The notes under the pieces: generated by a model
Databases searched by the model: none
Seen by the model: only the letters and a program-made list of their open reading frames with translations
Told to the model about the DNA's origin: nothing
Position numbers and translations under genes: made by a program
From: an uncultured Pirellulaceae bacterium
GTDB lineage: Bacteria > Planctomycetota > Planctomycetia > Pirellulales > Pirellulaceae
DNA: 64,000 bases
Assembly (NCBI GenBank): GCA_938084685.1
Contig: CALKGE010000003.1
Span: forward strand, 225,898 to 289,897
Direction: 5' to 3'
Shown here: positions 1 through 7,618 of the stretch, one piece after another
Layout: each line of letters starts with the position of its first letter
Numbering within the stretch: the stretch's first letter is position 1

Positions 1-750
1 GGGAGAGGTACTGCAGAGCAGGACTTCGTCAGCCATCATTAGCCGGTCGATTGTAATATCATCATGAACCATGGGAATGTCCAGTTCGGCGGCCAGCGAT
101 TGGAGGACGGAAAGACTGATCCCAGGCAGGATTTGTGTACGACGCGGGCTTACCAATCCTTTTTGATTTTCATAGATCAGGATATTTGCAGTGGAGGCTT
201 CTGCCACAAAGCCGTTCTGGTCGAGCAACAGAGCTCTGGCGCCAGGTTGGATTTGTCGAGCCTGCTGGTCCGCCAGGTAGTAGTGCATTCGACTGCGGCA
301 TTTCAATTCAGAGGGCCAGCAATTAGCGGGAACCTGCCTGTGGTCGCTGACCTGCAACGACACACCATGTTGATACCAATGCAGCATCTGAGTAAAAGGA
401 AGCTCGTCGGTATACATCATGACGTTGCATTGATCCGTTCCGGACAGTCCGGGGGTGACGAGGATGGACAATCCCAGATCACTGCTTGATGGCAAGAGGG
501 AATGATTTTGCGAGGCGAGTAAAACGGCAGCCTTGTGCAGGGAAGCCATCGGTATGTCGGGCTGCATCTGGGTGATGTTCAGGCTTTCCTGAAGGCGCTC
601 CAGGTGCGCTTCGAGCTGAAAAAGATTGCCACGGAACGTTCGCAAGCGTTCGCTAACGGTTGTACCCATCATGAAGCCCAGATCACGGACGTCGATGGTC
701 AGTTCATCGCGGTCAATGAGTTCCGAGTTGTAGTAGGCGAGTGGCTTCAT
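1..750 (-). CDS. Aminotransferase class IV (branched-chain/D-amino-acid type), 3' end outside window
   Basis: PLP-dependent fold-type IV aminotransferase or lyase, the family of IlvE, D-amino-acid aminotransferase and 4-amino-4-deoxychorismate lyase. Translating leftward from the ATG at 750 gives a start MKPLAYYNSELI, then DVRDLGFMMG (residues ~20-29), the usual N-terminal segment. The candidate Schiff-base lysine is K150 in SELKCRSRMHYYLA. The motif FVAEASTANI (181-190) is the family E-x-x-x-x-N block that contacts the cofactor. About 250 residues are visible and the frame is still open at base 1, so the C-terminal part is missing. The exact substrate cannot be read from the fold; both branched-chain aminotransferase and aminodeoxychorismate lyase fit. 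Family call is firm, subtype is not. Confidence 0.85.
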   Translation of the reverse strand, partial: MKPLAYYNSELIDRDELTIDVRDLGFMMGTTVSERLRTFRGNLFQLEAHLERLQESLNITQMQPDIPMASLHKAAVLLASQNHSLLPSSSDLGLSILVTPGLSGTDQCNVMMYTDELPFTQMLHWYQHGVSLQVSDHRQVPANCWPSELKCRSRMHYYLADQQARQIQPGARALLLDQNGFVAEASTANILIYENQKGLVSPRRTQILPGISLSVLQSLAAELDIPMVHDDITIDRLMMADEVLLCSTSP

Positions 751-981
751 GGGTAATTACCTGTGGTCTTTAGCATAACTTCATGGAGTTCCGAGGTGTT
801 TGAAGTTGCCAGATGGTGGTCAGCTTCCTCGTATTATTAGGATCAGGTTATAACGATTAGGCAACAGGCAAAAACGATGAAAAAAAGGATAAAGATCCGT
901 CCTGGAGAACGTTGGCGAGGTACGTTTGTGTGGCTAAATTTTTCGAATTATACAAATACGCGAATCTACGGAGATTTCAAG

Positions 982-1173
982 ATGAAACGGCTACTTACAT
1001 TAGGCCTGATTGGGGTTCTGACTCTCAGTTCCATCGGCTGTTGCCGTCCTCTGTTTCAACGTCCTTTGCTGGGTAACGGCCTGTTTAACTGCTTCGATTG
1101 CAATACCTATGATGAGGGTGGCTTGCTTGTTGAAGGTGAAGCAGTGCCTGAAGCAGCAGATGCAGGTCAATAA
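982..1173 (+). CDS. Small lipoprotein, 63 residues
   Basis: A short exported lipoprotein of unknown role. The start ATG at 982 is chosen over longer in-frame options because it follows a GGAG at 970-973 and begins a clear signal sequence: MKR, a hydrophobic run, then a lipobox-like LSSIGC with Cys about position 18. The mature part is only ~45 residues, Cys-rich near its start (CC, then NCFDC) and acidic at its end (EGEAVPEAADAG). The frame does extend upstream to 877, but that stretch is not protein-like. No family is recognised. It may sit in the periplasm or on the outer membrane. It stands alone on its strand. Confidence 0.55.
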   Translation: MKRLLTLGLIGVLTLSSIGCCRPLFQRPLLGNGLFNCFDCNTYDEGGLLVEGEAVPEAADAGQ

Positions 1174-1413
1174 CGCGGAGGCTGTCAGACAGCATCGCCT
1201 GAAATTCAGAGGGCACTGAGTGGGATATTTCCTCTCCATTGGTTATCACACTCGCAGTGGCCTTCGAGTCTTGCGGTAAACAGTGCGGAATAAAGACGGT
1301 ACCTAAAAGCACAAAAGCGGGATTTTGCTCCAGGTCAAACACACCGTCTTCTTTCCGTGCTGTTTTGCCTGCGCGCTTGCTTACAGATCCAAAGCCAACA
1401 GGGTATGGGATTG

Positions 1414-1875
1414 TCAGCAGGATTCCGAGTTGGCGTTACAGCTTTTGCAGGTCCAAAGTGCGGCAGCCAGACAGCACCAGCCAAGAATAAAACAGATACC
1501 TCCTAATGGGACAACTGCCGCGACCAGCAGGATCACCTTGGTTCCACTGGACAAGAGGATTAAATGATAGGCTAGCAGTCCCAGGCTGAATCCCACAATA
1601 CCGGCCGTAAAAAAACTACCAGCATAGGTCAGTAGTCTGGAACAGACGTATGCCGAAACCAACCCCACCAGGATGATCGCAATCGAGTGGTACATCATAT
1701 ATTCGGTCGCTGTGGCCCAGTTGGCCAACGTCCTGGTGACAATCTCTTCAGCGATTTCACCTGCCTGGGCTTTCGTTTCCAGCGAAGTTTTTACGGCGTG
1801 CGCGCCTAAGGCTCCAACGCTAACTCCCAACGCTCCACTGATAGCGCCTATTCGGACCCACTTGCTTCCAACCAT
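1414..1875 (-). CDS. DUF423 family membrane protein
   Basis: Small integral membrane protein of the DUF423 family (YgdD-like), 153 residues, a little longer than usual. The N-terminus has the family pattern GAISGALGVSVGALGAHAVK (residues 10-29), followed by a soluble loop ending in YMMYHSIAI and three more hydrophobic segments (about 65-85, 90-108, 113-137). Family members have four membrane helices and no established biochemical function. A Cys-rich tail (WTCKSCNANSESC) is not typical of the family. The neighbouring HEAT-like gene on the same strand lies 38 bases upstream, so they could share a transcript. Confidence 0.8.
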   Translation of the reverse strand: MVGSKWVRIGAISGALGVSVGALGAHAVKTSLETKAQAGEIAEEIVTRTLANWATATEYMMYHSIAIILVGLVSAYVCSRLLTYAGSFFTAGIVGFSLGLLAYHLILLSSGTKVILLVAAVVPLGGICFILGWCCLAAALWTCKSCNANSESC

Positions 1876-1913
1876 CTTTCACCACCTGTTGGTTCTTGAA
1901 GACATGAAAATAA

Positions 1914-3149
1914 TCAAAGGCCGCGTCGTCTTAGATTGACCTGCTGTGGTGTGTTCATGCGGATATACCAGTTTCTCCACTGGGCTTCGTTAAGCCCGAA
2001 ATTCACACCTTCAGGGACGATTGCCAGCAGTGCTGATAATGCGGCGCGGTTCTGGATGTCGCGTTCAACGACCTTTGGTTTGCCACCAGTTTGCAGACCT
2101 CCCAAACCGGGTTGGTTGCCTGAAAAGCCCGCATTGATATTGTTGCCGTTACCACCTATCACGAACTTGTGAGTGGTGACCAGCGCTTCGATCAAAGGTA
2201 GTGTGGCATCCTCCATGCCGAGAGAGCCAAGAGCATTGGCAGCACTGTTCACGGTCTGGTTATCATTGGATTTCAGCATTCCGATGAAAAAATTCATTGC
2301 TGTTCTACTTCGCCAATCCCGCAGTTGGTCAAGACAACGCCCGATGAGCACATCATCAGATTCCTCGGTAATGCATTTGAGCATTGCCTGAACAGGAACG
2401 GATCCTCCGATCTCGGAAAGAATCTCCAGATACATGAGTTTCATCTCTCGCGGAAGTCGAGGTTCATTGAGACGTTCAGCCAATGTCCTGGTCGCACGAT
2501 AATCTTTAATTGCCCGCATACTTTTGATCGCGTCCGGAGCGGTCATATGGTTTTTAAGAATCGCATTTTCCCATCGCAGGATCTTTGTGCGCCACTGGAT
2601 CTCTTCTTCTTCGACCTGTTCATTGGCTTCCAGGACAGCGACTTCCTGAACTGTTCTCCAACGGCCACCATGTCGAACATATCCCTGCTGTCTCATGAAG
2701 ACATCTTCGCGTTTCCATTGCCCGCCGATCTTAACGTATCCAAGCTGTTGCCGGACAACGGCATGGTCTGGATCCAGACGTAAAACCTGTTTCAGATGAA
2801 ATTCGTGCTGCTCGAGCAAATTAACCGCTTTGCATTTTTTAGCCATATCCAGATGGGCTTCCACGGTGTCGGGCAAGCTGGCTACCGAGTCTTCATATTG
2901 CTGCACCACCAACGGCTTGGTGACGACCTTGATCACCTGGGTCGCATCGAGTGTGACTTTGCCAAACGCAGTTTCAATCTGGTAATTGACTCGTGGATCC
3001 TGATCTGGATTAAGCAGCTTTCCACTGAGCGTACTTCCCGAGGAGAGCTGGAACGTGTCAGCCTGGATGGTCTGCTCCGTCATACCTGTCCAGTGGGCCA
3101 GCATGATAGTGGCTGCTGCGCAGATCAGGTTCTTTAGTTTGGTAGTCAT
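1914..3149 (-). CDS. Exported HEAT-repeat-like protein with duplicated GG-W motif
   Basis: Predicted exported protein of about 411 residues with no known enzyme motif. The N-terminus has a signal peptide (hydrophobic run AAATIMLAHW). A beta-rich segment follows (SSGSTLSGKLL, then FGKVTLDATQVIKV). A TPR-like helical stretch around residues 90-135 contains HLKQVLRLDPDHAVVRQQLG. Two short copies of a GY-x-x-x-GG-x-W motif come next (GYVKIGGQWKRED, then GYVRHGGRWRTVQE). The C-terminal half is helical and HEAT-like (SAANALGSLGMEDATLPLIEAL). A Gly/Asn-rich low-complexity insert follows (GGNGNNINAGFSGNQPGLGG). The start at 3149 is preferred to 3158 because GGGA lies just upstream of it. The role is probably scaffolding or protein-protein contact, by inference only. 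Confidence 0.7.
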   Translation of the reverse strand: MTTKLKNLICAAATIMLAHWTGMTEQTIQADTFQLSSGSTLSGKLLNPDQDPRVNYQIETAFGKVTLDATQVIKVVTKPLVVQQYEDSVASLPDTVEAHLDMAKKCKAVNLLEQHEFHLKQVLRLDPDHAVVRQQLGYVKIGGQWKREDVFMRQQGYVRHGGRWRTVQEVAVLEANEQVEEEEIQWRTKILRWENAILKNHMTAPDAIKSMRAIKDYRATRTLAERLNEPRLPREMKLMYLEILSEIGGSVPVQAMLKCITEESDDVLIGRCLDQLRDWRSRTAMNFFIGMLKSNDNQTVNSAANALGSLGMEDATLPLIEALVTTHKFVIGGNGNNINAGFSGNQPGLGGLQTGGKPKVVERDIQNRAALSALLAIVPEGVNFGLNEAQWRNWYIRMNTPQQVNLRRRGL

Positions 3150-3402
3150 AATTCCCATTCCGGAATAACTATGCCGCTACTCCAAGTATATGGTTTGCCG
3201 TACGGATAGACCAATGGAATCATTCAGGAGAAGCAATGTCTGTCGAGCCGATGGTCTTATTGCTTGTATGTCATCATGTGTAATATCGGCCGTAAAATCG
3301 TTAATTGATGCGGAATTCTCGGCTTCACGACGGTTTTCGATCAAACGCTTATGCAGACATTTGATGGATCTGGTCGAAGAAATTAAGTGGGGAGTACGTG
3401 AA

Positions 3403-4368
3403 ATGCTAAATCAACCGATAAAAAGACGGCAATTTATGACTTCAGCTGCGGCAATCGGAGCGTTGGGAAGTCACTTGGCTTACGGACAACAGGCGCAATC
3501 CGAATTCGCTCCGGTTTATGGTGATGGAGTCACTCGATTGTGGAAAGTGGGTCTGACACTAGGAGCTCCTGTCGGATTTTGCGCTAATGTATATTTCACT
3601 GCTAATGTGCCGGCGAATTGGAAGGATGAGCAGGTTGTCAAAGTGGCCAACGAGCAATTCACTCGCCACGTCGGACAATACAAATATCGTGATGGCCTTC
3701 ATGGTTTGAAACAGATGCTGGTTTTCATGCCTCAAGTGCCAGCTCGCCATACAGCCATGGCTCATGTCACGTTTGAAGTTGAGCGCAAGAGTGTTGCCGC
3801 CCCACAGAACAGGACAGCACTGCAGATCACTCCAACTCTCCCACGTGACGTCCGTTTTTTTCTGGGTATAAGTCCTCTGATAGAAAATCGTAACGCGCTG
3901 CTGTTAAAGCAGGCCAATGAGATCACTGCAGATGCTGAATGTGCCTGGCAGCGTGTTGAGCTTTTATACGATTGGATTCGCGACAACATCGAATACCGGA
4001 ATGGTCCACGAAAAGGAGCGTTGGCGACACTTCGCGCAGGGTTTGGTGAAAAGGAAGATCTCACCAGCCTGTTTGTTGCCTTCTGTCGAAATCTGAAGAT
4101 ACCGGCAAGGATAGTCTGGGTGCCTGAGCATAATTATGCGGAATTCTATTTACAGAGCCCGACTGGCGAGGGGTATTGGTTTCCTTGTGAATTGTCAGGT
4201 CGTCGCGCATTTGGCGAGATGAATGACAATCGTCCCATGTTACTCCGCGGGGACAACTTCAGGGTTCCTGAAAAGCCCGAGCCTCAGCGTTACGTTGCCG
4301 AGCACTTAAAAGTCAAAGGTGGTAGCAAGCCTCAGGTACGGTTTATCCGTGAATTTGTCGAGGCGTAG
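3403..4368 (+). CDS. Transglutaminase-fold protein lacking the catalytic Cys, Tat-exported
   Basis: Exported protein of 321 residues with a transglutaminase-like domain in its C-terminal half. The start at 3403 follows a GGGGAG-like site and opens a twin-arginine-type signal (KRRQFMTSAAAIGALG). The domain runs from about 180 to 290, including RVELLYDWIRDNIEY, then GFGEKEDLTSLFVAFCRNL, then VPEHNYAEFYL. The position of the catalytic Cys is occupied by Lys217 (codon 4051-4053), while the His is kept (His243). The downstream neighbour is a clear paralogue that retains the Cys. This copy is therefore likely catalytically inactive in the usual sense and may bind a partner or peptide. The usual third acid is not obvious in either copy. 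Confidence 0.8.
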   Translation: MLNQPIKRRQFMTSAAAIGALGSHLAYGQQAQSEFAPVYGDGVTRLWKVGLTLGAPVGFCANVYFTANVPANWKDEQVVKVANEQFTRHVGQYKYRDGLHGLKQMLVFMPQVPARHTAMAHVTFEVERKSVAAPQNRTALQITPTLPRDVRFFLGISPLIENRNALLLKQANEITADAECAWQRVELLYDWIRDNIEYRNGPRKGALATLRAGFGEKEDLTSLFVAFCRNLKIPARIVWVPEHNYAEFYLQSPTGEGYWFPCELSGRRAFGEMNDNRPMLLRGDNFRVPEKPEPQRYVAEHLKVKGGSKPQVRFIREFVEA

Positions 4369-4467
4369 CCAGTCGTTGGCTAGTATTCTCTCGTTCAGGT
4401 TATAATGAACCACCGTCGTGGCACGTTGGAAGTTGCCATATTTCTCATTGAGTAGAATGGTCAAACT

Positions 4468-5466
4468 ATGAAATCGCTTACATTTTATAAGCTCGGGCTT
4501 TTTGTCATTCTCATTTGCGGAACATGCCAGCAGCTGTTTGCTCAAGCTGCTCCGAGCCAGGATCTCAAAGCGAATCCATACGCCATCAGGTTGCAGCAGC
4601 CTCAAAAGCAGCAATGGGAAATAGGGTTTGTTGTGAAGGCCCCTGCAGCTCTGTCAGGAGTTGACGCAACGATGACGATTCCGATGAACTGGCCCGAGCA
4701 GAAAGCGACCATTATTAAAGAAGATCTGTCACCTGAGGTGAGAGTCCGATCTCGGGTGTTGGCCGGAGGAGTAAAGCAGCTGATGGTTTCGATACCCCGA
4801 GTTGCTGCTGGTGCGACGGTCAAGGCATTAATAACTGTTGAAGTGGAGCGTTCTTTGATTGAGAAGCCACTCCAGACCGACAAGCTTTATATCCCCAAGT
4901 TAATTTCGGCTGACTTGAAGAAGTATATGGGAGTGAGTCCGTATATCGAAACGACCAATTCTAAAATCACTGCCGTGTCAGAAGGATTGGGAGACGATGC
5001 AAAGAATGCCTGGCACAAGGTCGAGATCATATTTGATTGGGTTCGGGCTCGGGTGAAGTACAAATTTGATGAAGAAATACGTGGAGCATTAGTGGCATTG
5101 GAGCGAGGGGAAGGGGACTGCGAAGAGCTTACGAGTCTGTTTATTGCGATTTGCCGCAACAACGGTATTCCCGCTCGCAGTGTCTGGGTTCCAGGGCACT
5201 GTTATCCGGAGTTTTATCTGGAGGATGCTGCAGGCCGAGGACATTGGTTCCCGTGTCAAATTGCCGGCTCGCGTTCCTTTGGATCCATGCCGGAATATCG
5301 TCCGGTACTTCAGAAAGGCGATAGTTTCAGGCTGCCAGGTTCGAATCGCCCTCAGCGATATGTGGCCGAAACATTTAAGGTACTCCGTGTCACTCAGCCA
5401 CCCATGGTACAGTTCATTCGTCGCCAGGCAGGCACAGAAGATCCCTTTGCTCCTGTGATCAAGTAG
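4468..5466 (+). CDS. Exported transglutaminase-like protein with Cys-His pair
   Basis: Exported 332-residue protein with a transglutaminase-like (papain-fold) domain, the likely active member of a tandem pair. The signal peptide is LGLFVILICGTCQQLFAQA. The domain shows VEIIFDWVRARVKY, then GEGDCEELTSLFIAICRN with Cys218, then VPGHCYPEFYL with His244. An Asp or Asn normally following the His strand is replaced by a Phe-Pro-Cys segment (HWFPCQIAGSRSFG), so the triad may be unusual. The N-terminal ~150 residues form a beta-rich domain shared with the upstream copy, which ends 99 bases before this gene. Family members act as proteases, amidases or cross-linking enzymes; the substrate is unknown. 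Confidence 0.85.
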   Translation: MKSLTFYKLGLFVILICGTCQQLFAQAAPSQDLKANPYAIRLQQPQKQQWEIGFVVKAPAALSGVDATMTIPMNWPEQKATIIKEDLSPEVRVRSRVLAGGVKQLMVSIPRVAAGATVKALITVEVERSLIEKPLQTDKLYIPKLISADLKKYMGVSPYIETTNSKITAVSEGLGDDAKNAWHKVEIIFDWVRARVKYKFDEEIRGALVALERGEGDCEELTSLFIAICRNNGIPARSVWVPGHCYPEFYLEDAAGRGHWFPCQIAGSRSFGSMPEYRPVLQKGDSFRLPGSNRPQRYVAETFKVLRVTQPPMVQFIRRQAGTEDPFAPVIK

Positions 5467-5532
5467 TCGCCATCGTACCAGTTGATCGTCAGTCTTTTCT
5501 GCAGGTATATGCCGGGTTCTATCCGGAGTGTG

Positions 5533-6558
5533 TTAGCCGAGGAGCGAGTTGATTGGATTCAGGACGAATGTTTTGTAGAAGACGAAAATCATGATGATGA
5601 TAAATGTGGCTACGGCTCCGTAAATCATCCCGGAACAGATTTTGGAGAGCCACCTGAGCTGGCTTTCAGCCTTTTCTCGAAATGTTCCTGCTTCTCTCCA
5701 CAGCGTTTCAGAAATTGTTCCAGCTTGTTCGGCCGTCATGAAAATCGAAAGGAAATCAGTTGGGTAAGTACCGGTTTTGGCAAAGGCTGAATAAAAATCC
5801 TCGTTATTGCGAAGCGATTTTAGTACGGATTCCTTCGTTCTGATATAGACGGGATTCCCGCTCGAGTTGATGGCGATGGTTGCACAACGCTCTGCATCGA
5901 CTCCTGCATTGTGAACCAGCGAAAAGGTCCAGCAGAACCTTGAAAGAGCAAGATTTAAGAATGGGTGCTTGATGCCTGGCACCAGAGACAACAGGCCGAC
6001 AAAGGCTTCGAGATTCAGCCATTGCATGTAGACTCCATAGGCAATACCTGCGGCGAATCCATACAGGACCACCATCAGTCCGACATATTTACCAAACAGT
6101 CCTCCCTCACTGATCCAGGCCGGCAGCAGGTCACTAGCCTGTCCTCCTCCCAGCAACATACCCATGATAAACAGGACGAGTCCTACGACACCGGTGGCGA
6201 TGACAAACTGGATAATAGGCATGGATACACTTCTGCGGAAACCGCGAATCAACGCAACGCGATTGTCATAGTAATCTGCCAGGCCCACGAAAGCCGCATC
6301 TGTTTTTCCCGCAACTTCACCGACCTCTACCATCATGCTGACCAGTGGCGGGAAGGTTCCGGGGCACTGTTGGATACACTCGTAAAGCGTGCTGCCTTCC
6401 TCCAATTCACGGGCGATGAGTGTGAGGTCGGAAGTATGTCCTTTGCCCAGCAGGTGTTTGCAGGTACCGAATGCTTTGCGGCTGTCCAGCCCTGCTTTGA
6501 GACTGGTTCCCATGTGGCGGCAAAAAGTGGCAAGTCGTTTGGAGGAGACGGTAGGCAT
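5533..6558 (-). CDS. Type II secretion / type IV pilus inner-membrane protein (GspF/PilC-like)
   Basis: Inner-membrane platform protein of the GspF/PilC family, 341 residues. Two related cytoplasmic helical domains are separated by hydrophobic segments, as usual. The first is at ~1-105 (LATFCRHMGTSLKAGLDSRKA, then MMVEVGEVAGKTDAAF). Two membrane segments follow (about 113-137 and 153-178). The second domain is at ~190-300 (LALSRFCWTFSLVHNAGVD, then MTAEQAGTISETLW). The last membrane segment is near 310-332. GspF/PilC anchors the assembly ATPase and pseudopilins. No ATPase or pilin gene lies alongside, so this is an isolated copy, and it is somewhat shorter than the ~400 residues typical of the family. 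Confidence 0.85.
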   Translation of the reverse strand: MPTVSSKRLATFCRHMGTSLKAGLDSRKAFGTCKHLLGKGHTSDLTLIARELEEGSTLYECIQQCPGTFPPLVSMMVEVGEVAGKTDAAFVGLADYYDNRVALIRGFRRSVSMPIIQFVIATGVVGLVLFIMGMLLGGGQASDLLPAWISEGGLFGKYVGLMVVLYGFAAGIAYGVYMQWLNLEAFVGLLSLVPGIKHPFLNLALSRFCWTFSLVHNAGVDAERCATIAINSSGNPVYIRTKESVLKSLRNNEDFYSAFAKTGTYPTDFLSIFMTAEQAGTISETLWREAGTFREKAESQLRWLSKICSGMIYGAVATFIIIMIFVFYKTFVLNPINSLLG

Positions 6559-6760
6559 TCGATTAATGTATCAGTGATGTCAAGTGTCGGTGGCAGTTGT
6601 ATGGAGCTGTTTTGCAACTAACTATTATAGTATCGCGACTGCGTTTCAATAAAACGGCAGAAGGGAAAAGCAATTGCGTAATTCGTGCTGGAGACCCCGT
6701 GGGCGGTGGTGGAACAACTGCGTTAAATCTGTTAGCTTTGATGTCTGACAGGAGTCTCGT

Positions 6761-7618
6761 TTGGTAAAGGACTACTCAGTGAAATCCCCCAGAACCGTGG
6801 CGATTTTAGGAGTTGGGCTGATTGGTGGGTCAATCGGTCTGGCATTGCGTCAGCGCGGTTTGTCTGAGCGGGTAATTGGGATTGGTCGCAATTCTGCCAG
6901 GTTGCGAAAAGCAAAGCGGTTGGGAGCAGTGACTGAAACCACGACGAGTATTGAGCGTGGGGTGTCTGAAGCTGATCTTGTTGTTGTTTGTACTCCAGTT
7001 CAGCATGTTGTCGATCATGTACGGCAGGTTTCGCAGTTTGTGGGGCCAAATACGTTGATAACCGATGTGGGCAGTACGAAACAGACGATTGTCGAAGGAT
7101 TGACGAAGTTGGAAAATGGCCAGTTTGTAGGGTCGCATCCCATGGCAGGAAGTGATCAGGGAGGTGTTGGTAACGCTCATGCTGACTTGTTTCACAAACG
7201 GACTGTCGTTGTCACTCCGCAAAAAAATACCAACAGAAAAGCTCAAACCGACGTTGCCAGTTTTTGGCGATCATTAGGAGCTCGGGTGATCGAGTTGAAT
7301 TGCCGGGAACACGACCGGGCCGTGGCAGTCATTAGTCACCTGCCCCACACCATTGCCGCCGTGCTGTCTGTTCAGGCAAACGCCAGTCAGATGAAATTGG
7401 CTGCGGGGGGATGGTCGGATACAACCCGGGTAGCAGGAGCGGATCCGGAATTGTGGTTGGCAATTCTCCGCGACAACAATCAACAGGTGATCCGTGCGGT
7501 CGATCGATATCTGGTTGATCTGCACAAGTTTCGAGACGCACTTGAGAGTGATGACACTCGCGTGTTACTACGATATTTGAAACGAGGAAAGCAGAATCGT
7601 GAGTCTTTGGGAAATTGA
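6761..7618 (+). CDS. tyrA: Prephenate dehydrogenase
   Basis: NAD(P)-dependent prephenate (or arogenate) dehydrogenase of tyrosine synthesis, cytoplasmic, 285 residues. The N-terminal Rossmann fold has the dinucleotide motif ILGVGLIGGSIGLAL (residues 15-29). Typical family blocks follow: VVVCTPVQHV, ITDVGSTKQ, SHPMAGSDQGG with the conserved His, and ISHLPHTIAAVL. No ACT or chorismate mutase domain is fused. The TTG at 6761 has GGAG seven bases upstream, which decides the start; a GTG at 6779 is the alternative. The 3' end overlaps purL by 20 bases, which suggests joint expression with purine synthesis. Confidence 0.93.
   Translation: MVKDYSVKSPRTVAILGVGLIGGSIGLALRQRGLSERVIGIGRNSARLRKAKRLGAVTETTTSIERGVSEADLVVVCTPVQHVVDHVRQVSQFVGPNTLITDVGSTKQTIVEGLTKLENGQFVGSHPMAGSDQGGVGNAHADLFHKRTVVVTPQKNTNRKAQTDVASFWRSLGARVIELNCREHDRAVAVISHLPHTIAAVLSVQANASQMKLAAGGWSDTTRVAGADPELWLAILRDNNQQVIRAVDRYLVDLHKFRDALESDDTRVLLRYLKRGKQNRESLGN

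Noticed and set aside
877..981. Longer start for the small lipoprotein
   Set aside because: The extra 35 residues are basic and unlike a signal peptide, whereas ATG 982 has a ribosome site and directly begins a lipobox signal.
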